Below are positions 41,380-54,400 of a stretch of 64,000 nt of DNA, piece by piece. The translations under genes and the position numbers were made by a program. Numbering within the stretch: position 1 is the stretch's first letter; the number at the start of each line of letters is the position of its first letter. The notes beneath the pieces are model-generated. The model saw only the letters and a list, made by a program, of their open reading frames with translations. It made no database searches and was not told the DNA's origin. The stretch is from positions 7,624,901 to 7,688,900 of the forward strand of contig NC_079364.1 in the NCBI RefSeq assembly GCF_021018895.1, given 5' to 3'. This DNA comes from Seriola aureovittata (lineage: Eukaryota > Chordata > Actinopteri > Carangiformes > Carangidae).

Positions 41380-41710
41380 TCCTCGGTTCTTATTTAGTGC
41401 CATCATCACGATATATTTCCAATATGTCCAATACTTTGGTTTATGAATGACAAATCCCTGTAAAACCTATGACATTCCCATCAGCCTCAGTTGTACTTTG
41501 TGTTTTGAGCTAATTAGCAAATGTTAGCATGCTAATATGCTAAAATAAAGGAGCTAACATGGTATAAACATCATACCTGCTAAAAAATCAGCATTCCTTT
41601 TAAGCATTATAGCATGCCTTGTATGTATTTAGTTCAAAGCACTGCTATGTCTAAGTCAAGCCTCACTAAGTCTGTGTGTTCATGTCACTTCACTTCTCTA
41701 TGTTTTCTAC
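41380..41710. repeat. Dispersed percomorph-type repeat
   Basis: Contains GTCCAATACTTTGGTTTATG, GACATTCCCATCAGCCTCAG, GAGCTAATTAGCAAATGTTA, GCATGCTAATATGCTAAAAT and CAAAGCACTGCTATGTCTAA in order, which I recognise from a repeat widespread in percomorph introns. A shorter relative is at 9990-10130. Confidence 0.55.
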
Positions 41711-43329
41711 CTCAAGGAAAACTTGAGGTACCCATTGGAAATACTGGAGACAGGAGACATAATTGTTTGGAAAGTATAAATCAATATACATTGCATACAA
41801 ATTAGTGCTAACATGTTTTGCTGTAAACTAGCAGGTGAATAAAGATGTGGGGTTTTTTCCAATGGAATCATTATTACGTGGCGGCAGTCGGTAATAATTG
41901 TGTTTACTTCCTTGAAGATTAATTATAATAGCAAGATTTGAAAGTGGCACAGAATTCAACATGACAGAATGAGGTTAATACCAAGTGGCACTTGGCCCAG
42001 TGCCGAGTGATGGATTTAGCTCAGCCACAACCCTGTCTGTAGATTGATGTTTGTTCATACTAGAGTAAATTTAATCTTGACCTTTCTTTTCCTCTATCTC
42101 TTCGCCTGAACCAAGATTTCAAGTTCTTGTTGTCAATGCTTTGCCTTGGGCCTCTTTTTTAACACCATTTAACACACGCCATCCGTTTATACAACATACA
42201 GAATCAACTGCCTCAATTTATGCCAGATACACACACCAAGTAGTAGCCGGCATGTGCCAATATGGGAAACAATAGTGATAAAACCACTGCTTTTCTGGAA
42301 GGTTAACAAACATCAAAAGAACACGTGTGGGGGGGGATTTTACATTTAAACTACAATTACCATTTGTGCCAAATTTGAAGAAATTCCCTCAAGGTGTTAC
42401 TGAGATACATAACGTTCATTCATCAGCAAACAACCCTAAAACACAATTTAAGATTTATTCTGATTTAATCTCCAATAGCTGTGAGCCATCCACTACTTGA
42501 CGTCCTCTGGCAGGCTGGATCTGTTTCTCTCTTGTGGCCGTTTGGCTTGAAAGCAGAGTCTTAGCAGGGCGTCATAGAGGCAGTTTGTAAATGAAGAAGA
42601 ACTAAGAATGTAAAGGGTTTTTTTCAGCCACTTACAGCAGCAGGGCTGTGGGAGAGCTGCTTTTATATCACTGCTTGCAGAGGCAGCTCTGGCAATATTT
42701 TCCAGCTGAGATATACAGTACGGTACTGTCCAATCATCCAATATAACACCCTGTCTTTACTTAAATCCCTCCTCATTTAGCACTAATGCGCACTAAACAT
42801 TTAATAGATAGTTTATAACGTCATAATATAGTTGTAAGATGATATAAGGACATTTTAGATGTTTATTAATGCAGGTAATTACAACCACATACGAGGACAT
42901 TGACATGATGAGGACATTTTAAATGATTACAACTGTATGTTACTATATTGTCATTCATTATCTGTTATCTGTAACACTAGCTTACACTTATGGGTGCCCA
43001 CAGGAGGAGTTATAGGTTTTGGCAAGTAGTGTACATCTAAGTGTTACCCTGTAAAATAGGATTTGGATTATGTGGCACATTCTCACATCACTGAAAGCAT
43101 TAAAAAGGGAAGGCAGTTCTACCAGTTTTCAATAGTTGGTATTGTGCTTCAATTAAAGAACAAAGGAGAGCTGTAGTGTTTCCAGTAACCTTTAAATATA
43201 GAAGGTGGTGAAACCAGTTGTAGCCCATGCTTTGTATTGTCAGTAAATGAGGTAGATACAACTATTTCCTATTTCCTTGTAGCAGAATATTTAAGATACA
43301 CCACCTGTGTTGAAGACCACTCAGCAAAG

Positions 43330-46300
43330 ATGGCTTCTCTCACATTGCTGCTGCTGCATCTGTTGCTTCTGGCCTCAGCTGCATCTGCATGGGCCATGTA
43401 TCCTTACTACAGATATTATGGAGGATCATTGACTTTCACCCCAAAAGGAACCATTTCACACGGGACTTACGAGGTAAGATAAAACTTTGAGTTTCAAGAG
43501 AATCTCAGGTTTGATAATGTCCCTCCTCCAAAGCTGATAATGTCAGTGGTGGAGAGGGATTCTTTTGCAGTGTCTTAATAAGACTGATGTCGTTGCAGGT
43601 GGAAATTCGCAACAAGCAAGCCACGTACTTCTGCTACCAGAACGGCTACACTTGTTACTATGGTAACTGTGGGTCTCAGACACAGAGCACCAGCGCAGAA
43701 ATTGCAAAGAATTCCTTTGGTCTCAACTGGTGCCAGTACGAGGTGGTGACAAAAAGAAAACTCAACAGCAACCGACCCTTTGCGATTAGGTGAAATATTA
43801 TTTCTAAGAAAGAATCTACCTTGATTTACATCAGTGCATTTTGTAGACAGAAGTGAGCATAACAGCAGAAAAAAAGAAGCATAGATGCACAATAAATGTT
43901 TAGATCTATAATCAAAACATCACATCTGATTTCCTTGCTGGTTTGTTTTGCTGGCTGATGTACTTATTTAAAACGGGTTTATAGATGAAGTCCTATACTG
44001 CTCACATTGGGGTAAATTCCCTGCTCAGAAAGCTAGTTTATACATCTATTTTACACATCCACTCCACTACATTACTTTTTATTCTACTATATTTATTTGA
44101 CTGTTAGTTACTTGTTAATTTTCAAATTAAGATTTTACATTGAAAAAAACATAAGCAATTCATTATTAAAGATTAAACCAGTGGTTTCCCACTTTTTGGA
44201 AAAACAAACAAGTGTCTAGTTGTGGCTAGTTGTCCAAATCAGATGTTTATGGGCTGTGAGCAGTGCCACCAGAGAGACATTTCCCCTCTTAACTTCTCAC
44301 ATAATCAATTGATGATCCAATATTTCACATAACACAGCAAGGATGAGATACCATGTAACATATAAATAAATAAAATAACAATAAATACATTTTTCTTCAA
44401 ACAGATACCCCACTTACTACAACACTCAATATGGTCAAGGATACTGGATAGCAAACACCAGAAGCTCACAGGCGGGTTGGCGCATGATGGCACATGTGGA
44501 CCTGGGAACCCGATCTGATACTGGTGAATCGAACAGATCTCCCGTCACTACCATGCTGCCCATTCTCAGGTAATGACCATACATCCCTGTGTTGCTTACA
44601 ACGCACTGTTTTTCATCTGACCAGTAAACAATTAGACGAGAATAATAAAACACATTCGTAGCACACGAAACACACGTTTGTCTTTCTATACTTGTGAGAA
44701 CATAATGCAATTTATAACCCTTTACCCTAAGCTTAACCATCTCAACTTCAAAAAGTAACCCCAACCCTAATCCCAACCAAAACCCAACTCTAACTCACAT
44801 TACAGAGTTCCCAGGAACTGTCCACGAAAATTCAACATGACGGTGTTTGACCCTGACGGTGACCAGGTCAGATGCAGAGTACCAACAAGTTCAAACACAT
44901 ACGAGTGTGGGCTGTGTGGTCTGACCAACGGTTTCTCTTTAGATCAGGTAAGAATTTAGAATCATCCAAACTCCAGTGTTCACTTGTTAATATGTTCAAT
45001 ATGTTCATTTGTTTAATTTTATGTCAAACGTAGGCTGATTTGTTAGCTCAGTGTTTCTGCGACTTAACACCTGTCAGGGTGAACATGTCAGAACCATCAA
45101 CAGCATCAGAGAGAGAGAGGACGCTTATGTCCACATGTACACGGGTATTTATTAAGATAGGGGCTTTCCTCCGTTCTTAAAAAAATCTGTCCACATGAAA
45201 ATGCAAAAACATGCTGTGGAGAGCATTTCAAACCAACAGGTGGTAATATGGCACTAACTTTAAAATTCATGTTGGCCAATGAGAAGCCTGAAAAAGGTTT
45301 TTATCGGTTCTGGTAGGGTAACAACAATGATGTCACAAGCCAGAAAAGTTTCTGAAAATCTTCACCCTGGCTGGAGTTTTGCAAAAGATCAATTTTCAGT
45401 GACCTCAAATGACGCTTGCATGTGGACAAAGGCCAAGATGCAAAGAAAAGGTTTCATTTTCATCAATATCAGTGTAAATGTGGACAGGGCATGAAATTCA
45501 GGTTTATTTGGATACCATGTAAATGTACTCTCCACTTCATGAGAGATTTGGAGATAGTCACACCTTATCCATCCTAGCATGAATGATCTATATCAGCAAC
45601 AGATGGAGAGTGTGTTTTTGTAGTTACAGTCACATTTTTTTGTGTGTTGAAAGATGGATGATCAGGTCTTGTCAGACAAGATTTTCGAGGCCCACTAGCT
45701 GAAGCTGTGCAGCCTGGTACTGGTTCATGAATTCACAGAATGTTTTCCTTAATAGCCATAATGGTTATGACAATACCTACTGACTAATTATCAATCATAA
45801 AACCAGTCTGCACAATGTCAGTAATCAGACCATAATGATATTGTCTGACAAGCAAGACTGGTACTGTAACAATTCAGATTTTACATAACATTACAAAACA
45901 TAGTTATTTCCCTGCCGCTGTAATTATAATAGTTTTATAATAACAATGTATGAAATGAGAATTGATCTAATGGATCCTTATTAGCTTCCTTTCTTGAGTT
46001 AGATGAACGGATTGATGCCATCCCATGTCTTTTCATTAAGTACAGGGTGATAGCCAGTTACATTGTTAAAGCTGTTGTAGTATTTACTGACAGAAGCATC
46101 TTTCTATTTTCCATTTATTAGAATTCTTGCTCCCTAACGTACTCCTACACAACTAGAGCTGGATATCATCCAGTTGAGCTGGTGGTCGAGGACTTTCCCA
46201 ACAAACACATTACGTTGTACTACTCTGATGGATCCTCCACATCTAAGCGACCCCTTTCAGCAGGACGGGGTAAACGTCAACTCCATCCAACAACCACAAC

Positions 46301-49300
46301 TGCTCCAACAACCACAACTGCAACAACCACAACTGCTCCAACAACCACAACTGCAACAACCACAACTGCTCCAACAACAACAACTGCTCCAACAACCACA
46401 ACTGCAACAACCCGAACTGCTCCAACAACCACAACTGCTCCAACAACCACAACTGCTACAACCACAACTGCTACAACTGCAACAACCACAACTGCTACAA
46501 CAACTGCTCCAACAACCACAACTGTTCCAACCACAACTGCCCCAACAACCACAACTGCTACAACTGCTCCAACCACAACTGCTCCAACAACCACAACTGT
46601 TCCAACCACAACTGCCCCAACAACCACAACTGCTACAACAACTGCTCCAACAACCACAACTGCTACAACAACTGCTACGACCACACTATTCCCAACAACC
46701 ACAACTGCTATAACCACAACTTCTCCAACAACCACAACTGCTACAACAACTGCTCCAACAACCACAACTGCTACAACAACTGCTCCAACAACCACAACTG
46801 CTACAACAACTGCTCCAACAACCACAACTGCTACAACTGCTCCAATAACCACAACTTCTCCAACCACAACTGCTACGACCACACTATTCCCAACAACCAC
46901 CACAGCTGCTCCATCAACAACCACGTCTTATCATCAATCATCGATTGCTCCTTTAAGCAAACTTCCACTGCAGTTTTCTGTTTTTGGTATGTGATAAATT
47001 ATCATAATGATCTAATCTATGACGCTGATTTAAACATTAACATTTGATCAATTTCTGAAAGTCTGTCTCTCCTCTCATCTGAACTTCAGTGGACGCCCAC
47101 CATGCCCCTTCATGCCTTGATGGTGATTACTTTCCCACTTTCTTGTCACCAACTCCGAGCAATGGAGTAAATCTTCCTGCTTTTGTCAACCAGACTCTCC
47201 AAATCAAAGTCAGATCCTCAGCACAATACAGCACGTAAGGAAATTAACATTAACATTATAGTTTTGTTTTTGCATCAATGTGTTTTGTAATTTTTTAATG
47301 TATTTAACAAAGATTAATTTGTCACAAAACATCCATAGCCTACAGGAAGTAGAGTTCACCTGCTGTTGTCAGGAAGAGATGTTTAGGAATAATATTCCCC
47401 TTTGCAAAATTAAAAAAAACATTGTTTCTCTTGTAGGATTCATGACCTGATTATCTCTGGACCAAAGGGCATTTCAAAGCACAGAATCTCCACAGAAGAG
47501 TATATCATAAAATGGACACCAACTGAAAATGAACTGAATGATCATTTTCCTATTTGCTTTGTTTCTGAAGCAAGAGACAGGTGAGTTTTAAATAAACTAA
47601 TCTAACTGAGATCAATGTGTTACAAGCCAAATGAGAAAAATATACTTAAAAACTTTAAACACAATAATAAAATCTGATTTCTATTGTGTTTCTCACCTGG
47701 ACAAATTGTTGAAACTTTTTTTAACTCCAATCTCTCCGTTACAATATTCCAGATACAACCGAGTCTATCAATCAGAGCTACGCTGTGTGATTGCTGATGT
47801 TGCACATTATGGTTAGTTGACTACATTTCATCTCTCAGGATATAAATATTTAAATAATATGGGGTGGGAATATGTTGAATAAGTTTGGTTTACATTAACC
47901 ATGTTTACTGAAAATATTTCCCAGGTGTTGAACTTGTACAAGCCAACTTTCCAACTGAAGTTTTTTGCCTTAAATAAAGAAAATCTCTATTTGACCATTG
48001 CAACAAAAGCAAGATTAAGCATTAGGTTTAAAGCTTCTACATCTACCCCGACCACATCGTCACAATAACTAGTAAATGTTACCTATCTTATTTAGAGACC
48101 ACTGTGACATGCAATGAAACAACAATAACGGTAGAAGTGGAGAAGTCCGATCTCATCAGACGCAATGAGGACAACTTGCATCTGAATGACTTAACAGATC
48201 CCGCCTGCAACCTGACAAGACGCTCCAACTCAACCCACCTGGTGGCTGTCGTGTCACTGAACACCTGTGGAACCAGAGTAGAGGTACAGCACACAAAACA
48301 ACGTGGTAGTTCCAGACCTTTTGATCACTGCCAACATCTGCATTTTTTTCAGGCATAGATACAAATCAAACCTACCACAAAGAAACTGGCACAATGAATG
48401 GCATGTCAACATTGTTCTCTGGTGGCAACATTGATGAGAGCACCAATTTGAACCAATGGCTTTTTGGGAGTAGCAATAGATTTTTGTATTTTAGATATCA
48501 GCTTCTCCACATTCGGTGGCATACAAAAAGTCTAATTTTTTACTTACATTGGCAATAATATTTTCTCCTTTGCAAGTGACTCCATTTATGTCTCCTTCAC
48601 TTTCAGGAGGATAACGATAACATCATCTTCAAGAACGAGATCACCTCTGCTGACCCAACTCAAATCATTTCCAGGCAACATGACGTTGAGATCGCCTTTT
48701 CATGTGCCTATCCGAAGCGGACCAACCTGACCCTGGGATACAAGCACAAAAACCCATATGCCTTCTCAGAGAGAGGCTTTGGTGCTTTCACCTTCCAGTT
48801 TGAATTCTTCCAGAGCCAGCGGTTCAGAAATCAAATTGATGCCGGGACCTACCCAGTGGAAGTGTATCTCAAACAGATGATATTCATGCAGATCGAAGCA
48901 ACCACATCCATCCCCAACACAGAGCTGTTTGTGGAGTCCTGCAGGGCAACTCCCTATGACAACCCAAACTCTCGCATCAGCTACACCATCATCGAAAATG
49001 GGTAAGTGTACACAAGTTAATTTTGATTTTTCCTTTGACCAACCTGCACCTGATCGCTAATTCAGGCTGTGCATGGGGAGTTCTGTTCTTCATGTCGTAT
49101 CTGTGCACACATTTGTATTAGGAATGCAACTTTTTTTTCTGCTAGTGCGTTATTAGGTGAAATTATTCTTTTCTTGTTTTAAACCAATGTGTCTGCATTG
49201 TCTCAGGTGTGTGAAGGACAAAACAGTGCAGGTTTACCCTAGCTCCAAATCTCAGTTCAGATTTGGAATGGAGGCTTTTGAATTCATTGGTGCTCATGAC

Positions 49301-49988
49301 GAGGTAAGGTTACCTTAAAACACAAATGTATTTGATCAAAATCTAACATCAAAGCTTCAGTACTTTACACTGCCTGAAAACGAAAAAAAAATCAGTAATA
49401 ACATGACGGTAAAATTTTTTTCTAATGTACAAACAACCTTTTATGTCTTTATCTTCATGTGTCTGCAGGTGTACATCACCTGTTCGGTCATCCTGTGTGA
49501 GGCTGGCATGCCTGACACCAGGTGCTCTATGGGATGCATCAGATCCAACTCTGGGAAAAATCGTGGCAAAAGAGAAGCTGTGGCTCAGACTAGCAGGCAC
49601 TCCATTTCCCAGGGACCTTTGCACCTGGCTAAAACCTCTGACAGTCAAGGTGAGTGTGAACATATACTCAGTTGCCAGTTCGTTAGGTACAGGTAGAGCT
49701 AATGCAGCACTGTAATCTAATATTAAGTAATTTAAGACATACTGATCAGTAGAGTTGACAAGCATTCACGCTGGCCACTCATTTAAATATATATTATTAT
49801 ACATCATTTAATTGTAACTGAAGTTTATTTAGTTTTTTTTTTTTATTTCAGCATCTGGCCTGAGCCTGAATCTGGGCATGAACCTGGTCCTCATTGCTGG
49901 CTGCCTCCTGGTATGTGGAGTGGTGGTCTACCGATCCAGGAGGTCCAAAGCTAAATACCAACTCCTGCCGACCTCTGACACAGACTGA
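43330..49988 (+). CDS. ZP-domain single-pass membrane protein, paralog B (mucin-like linker)
   Basis: Unnamed paralog of the genes at 29928-36913 and 51453-57472. Thirteen exons: 43330-43473, 43599-43789, 44405-44569, 44806-44947, 46122-46986, 47090-47234, 47437-47580, 47753-47811, 48096-48283, 48607-49001, 49207-49303, 49469-49649 and 49852-49988. Total 2853 nt, 950 residues, all in phase. Order: signal peptide (MASLTLLLLHLLLLASAASA); N-terminal module with YYGGSLTFTPKG, HVDLGTRSD, VPRNCP and DPDGDQVRCR; site GRGKRQ; Thr/Pro/Ala linker (residues about 269-482); middle module (FPICFVSEARD, SELRCVIADV); ZP module from about 619 with ten cysteines (DPAC, NTCGT, FSCAY, VESC, NGC, ITCSVILC, RCSMGC); basic site RGKREA; membrane helix about 913-931; tail with YQLL, a YxxPhi-type sorting motif. 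Probably a glycosylated surface or shed polymerising protein, by family analogy only. AATAAA at 50203-50208 is the likely poly(A) signal. Confidence 0.85.
46285..46927 (+). repeat. Coding tandem repeat: Thr/Pro/Ala mucin-like linker of paralog B
   Basis: Imperfect repeats built from ACAACCACAACTGCTCCA (peptide TTTTAP) and shorter ACAACCACAACTGCTACA variants fill most of exon 5, giving about 214 residues with almost only Thr, Pro and Ala. Such segments are usually densely O-glycosylated and extended. The opposite strand is stop-free too, which yields a meaningless Val-rich frame. Repeat number probably varies between alleles. Confidence 0.9.
49667..49735. mobile_element. Short Tc1-like MITE end in last intron of paralog B
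   Basis: ACTCAGTTGCCAGTTCGTTA then GGTACAGGTAGAGCTAATGC follows the ACTCAGTTGCCAGTTTATTAGGTACACC... end of a well-known fish Tc1-like family. Only one end is visible. Confidence 0.45.
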
Positions 49989-51452
49989 AGATGGTATTGG
50001 TAGTTTGAGTCATTGTCTAGACGATGAAGAGTTGCTTTTGTGTATATTTTCCCATGTAAGTATACCATGGAAATATTTTATATTTTGGGAAGGAATGAGT
50101 CCTAAAACTCAGAATTTAGTCCAGTTCCCTTGTCCTGAAGTTTGTGGGTATTTTAAATGGCTTTTTGGTCTCAATCAATGAAATGAAATCTGTGGTGTGA
50201 AGAATAAAACTTTATTTTCTATGCCCTTGTCTTGTCTGGATCATTCAGAGCCCAGTAATATAATTAACTCAGCCCATCTGTGACGGGTTACTCATTCTTT
50301 AAAGACTTCCCAAGTGTTAACATGTCCATATGGTGTTTTTTATATAATACAAGATATATTATAAGTGAAATAAGCAGTGAACACTATGACTGAGTATTTC
50401 CACCTTGGTACTGCAGTCAACCAATGACAATCTCATATAAACCCTTCAGTACAGAGAGCAAGAGTTTGCATTAGCACAACCATTAACAATATGTCAGCCA
50501 CAGCCAGTCACAAGCTAACTAACATAAACATATAACTTTACTTATCGTTCTGATAACGTCTTCCAGTCACCAATTCTGGTGCACAACAAACTCACTCAAC
50601 AACTCCTGAATAAAGTGTAAATTACTGACTGAGCAGGAAGCATAAACAGGCAAACAAAAACACTCCTACTCCTCACCCTACTCATACCAAAGACAAAACA
50701 CACATGCCCAGCAAGCAGACAGGTGTCACGGAGTTCACGCTTCAGTGAATTATAGAGATACTATCTATTTTTTGGTTCAGTGAAGCTATTTGACATTCAT
50801 GTTTTTGTTTGTTCACAATCACACAGTGTGGCTTGAGTTATAGAAATGGGACACTTTCATTGTTGCTATTGCACAGCAGCTACAATCAACTGAGCACACT
50901 TTCTGAAGCCCTTGACATATCACTGTTGTTTCATTTTAAAAAAAATTACAAAATGACAAAAAACAAAATATGTGTAAGAGTGTATACATATTTATTTTTC
51001 CAGCAAACACATATATCATAAGTGAGTTAGGTATTCTCCATTCATCCAAAGCCATTGAAGGGTTTTCACATATAATGATTATGACTGGATAGGACTACAC
51101 ATAACCATCAAGATACTTGTTTTAGATCATACTGTAGTACATATTAGTAGAAGCAGTAATAAAGATAATTGGGATCCCACTCCCATAAACATATCACCCA
51201 GCACCTGCTTAACTAGTTGATCATCCTATCAGTGATATTTAATATAAAGGTTTCTCTCCAAAGTTTTCCAGTTGCATAGACATAGACACAGTATTTCCAC
51301 AGCTTATACCAGTATAGATGTGGGCATTTCTAAGGATGTTGATATAAAATTAATTCATTGAAATGTGCATATGAGGAGATACATGAACACCCGAAACCTC
51401 TTGGGAAAAAAAAATCAAACTGAGGGTTTGGAATTCTTCAAACGCTGCTGTC
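49989..51452. other. Convergent 3' flanks of paralogs B and C
   Basis: Contains AATAAA at 50203-50208 for paralog B (plus) and TTTATT at 50991-50996, a possible poly(A) signal for paralog C (minus; UTR about 460 nt). The rest is A/T-rich with nothing recognisable. Confidence 0.5.
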
Positions 51453-54400
51453 TTAACTTTCAAATGTAGGCAAAGGTTGGTATTTGACCTTTGACATTTT
51501 GACTTTGTACATGGCCAATCCACAGACCATGCCAAGAGCTGCAAGAAGACACCCAGCGATGAATACCAGGTTCAGATTCAGGTTGGTCACTGGAGAAGAG
51601 AGAAACACAATTTGAATTCAGTCTCGTCTAAAGTCTAATTGGGACTCAAAGAAGGCAGGTGTGCTGTTAAGAAAACGCTCCGTGTTTTCATACCTGTGGC
51701 TGCCGGGGTCTCTGCTGATCTCCTTAGGCGCAGGGGGCCCTGGGAAACATAGTGATTTGCAGTTTGGACGACAGCCTCTCTCTTTCGGTTGTGATGGTGG
51801 TGACCACTTGGCCATGTGGAGTTGATGCATCCTTGCGAGCACCTGGTGTTGGGGACTCCTGCTTCACACATCAGGACTGAACAGCTGATGTATACCTGAA
51901 TACAAGAAGACACGCTGCCATTATATCAGAAATATCTCAGGAGACATTTACTCTCACCTGCTTAAATCTGATTCTATGATCCGCTGCTCACCTGATCGTG
52001 CAGTCCAATGAACTTGAAAGCCTCCATGCTGAACCTGAACTGTTTGTTGTGGGCAGGGGAATAGATCTCAACAGTTGGGTCCACTTTACACCTAGTCAAA
52101 GCAAGAAAAAAAAAGATAAGAACATTGCCTCTGCACTCACTACAGGGACAGAGGTAAAAGGAGCATAGGTGATGCCAAAGATGAGGTTGCCTAAATCAAG
52201 ACTTTCAAATTAGGACATATTGGAGAGCCTTTGAGATAAGGGGAGATAACCATCAAAAAGAGAGACGGAGCTTATCCCAGCTTATACTGGGTGAGAGATG
52301 GAGCCCACTCGGGTCACCAGTCTATCACAGGGCTGACATGACAGACAGGCAACCATTCATACTCTCATTCACACCTACAGGAGATTTGGTTACAAACAAA
52401 AGCCCCAACAACAAATTGTTACAATCACTTTGTGGTTTCCTTTGTTGGCACTTGAGAAAGTTTTCGTACCCATTTTCAATGATGGAGTAGGTTGGATGGT
52501 AGGTGGGGTTATCATATGGTGCAGCTCTGCAGGAGTCCACAAACAGTTCAGTGTTGTTGACTGAAGAGGTGGCCTCTAACTGCATGTAAATCTTGCTCCC
52601 GATGTCGTACTCCAGAGGGTACGAATTTGGATCAATCCTAGTTTGGTACTGGTTGTCAGGGTAGAACTCAAAGTCGTAGGTGAACGTGCCGAAGCCTCTC
52701 TCCCACACTGTGACATTCTCTCTGTGTGCTGTGAAGCCCAGTGTCACATTTCCTCGTTTGGGGTACTCGCAGTAGAACTGCACCTCCAGCAGGTGCTTCC
52801 TGGTGATCAGGTCTCTGCTGTTGTCGACCGTGGTGATTTCATTCTTGAAAATGAGGTTATCATCATCTTCCTGCAAAGTAAAAAGTTATGCATTCAGTCC
52901 TCATGCAGTAAGTGAAAACAAAAAAGCAACACCAATAACGTGATGAAACAAACAACTCCCTCGTTACCTCGATCTGAGTTCCACAAGCGTTGAGGGGGAC
53001 GACAGCAATGACGTGGGTACTGTTGGAGTGTGTCTGGAGGCTGCAGACGGTGTTGGTGGGATCACTGAGCCGCAGATGATCCTCGTGGAGTCCATTGAAT
53101 GACGATTTGTCAACATGTACCGTCATTGTTGACTCACTGCAGACCACATGGGCTTTAACTGGAACGAGATATGGAAAAAAAAAACACATGAATCAGAACA
53201 TTTTTTTAAAATATTTTTTGACAAAACCTGCATTAAGCAATATTTATTTATTCTTTTAATTTTTTACTTTAGTAGTGTCTATATCAAAACATAATGAATA
53301 TTATAATAGGTGTTATTAATTATATATATTTAATTTTATATTGATATATGTTTTATGGTAAGCAGTTAGCAGGTAATGTAGTTGGTGAACATTTACACCA
53401 TTACAGTTAAAGTTACACTACCAAATGTTGACAATGAAGTAGCCCTGTGACTCACCTTGCTGATTCCTGACCTCCACCAGAACACACCTCATCTCGGACT
53501 GATAGATGCCAGACCTGGTGAGAACAGATTAGAAGATAAATTTGCAGATGCCACCAGCCTTTAAATCTAACCTTAGATACACATTTGCTTCTTTTCTGAA
53601 TGATCGAGAATTATTTTAAATCTTGGTAGCTTAACAGGTTCCTTATTTTTTCATCCCTCAGTGGCTCCTCTGAGTATCAAAGTAATGGACCTCGTTGCTC
53701 AGAGGTGAATTTTGTAAAACATCAAACACAGAGAAATGACACTTACTGTGAAGTTGGGGTGGAGAAGTGATGGTGATGGTGATTTTGTGTGGCTTGACCA
53801 GTGGATGCAGCAGACCTGCAAAATATGATAAAAAAAAAAAGTTCAGTGATGGTTTCTCCCACACACACTGATTTGTCATAGAAGAAATGAACCCAAGGCT
53901 CACCCCGTCACTGATTCAACAGCAAAGCAGATTGGGAAATGATCTCCAAGGTCATCTGGGATAGGCGTCCACCTAATGAAAAACTCATCATGTGTGTTCC
54001 TGTGCTTGCTGATGTTCATTGGCCCACTGATGATGATATCATGCAATCTGTGTGAAAACAAAAGAAACCAGATATTTCCTTGTTATCACTGATCTAATCT
54101 TACCTGCTGATATGATGACAATGTTTTGTTGCCACAGGGCCTCACTGATTACATTGGTTCTCACTCACGTTGCATATGCAGCTTGTGCTTTGACTCTGAT
54201 CTCCACTTCTTTGTTGACCTCTGCGTGGATACGTGCTCCATTTTCAGGTGTTGGCTGCACAAACTTCGGCAAGTAGAGTCCACCTTGACATGAGGGAGCA
54301 GGTGGGTCCACTAGAGTTGAAAAAAAGATCAATTGAAATCCCAAAGTAAAATAAATATTCAAGAGCTAGTAAACTGCCACTGTGCCACTGTCTATGGGTC

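Larger units (their letters stand above)
37126..43329. other. 6-kb intergenic region between ZP paralogs A and B
   Basis: No coding gene recognised. It contains a Tc1-like relic (39915-40275), a LINE-like tail (40278-40372), a poly-C run (40711-40729) and a dispersed percomorph-type repeat (41380-41710). The rest is A/T-rich DNA with only short, featureless open frames. The promoter of paralog B should be in the last few hundred bases. Confidence 0.5.

Noticed and set aside
46277..46924. Minus-strand open frame of about 215 residues, Val/Ala/Gly rich
   Set aside because: It is the reverse complement of the Thr/Pro/Ala coding repeat of paralog B; repeats without stops open several frames.
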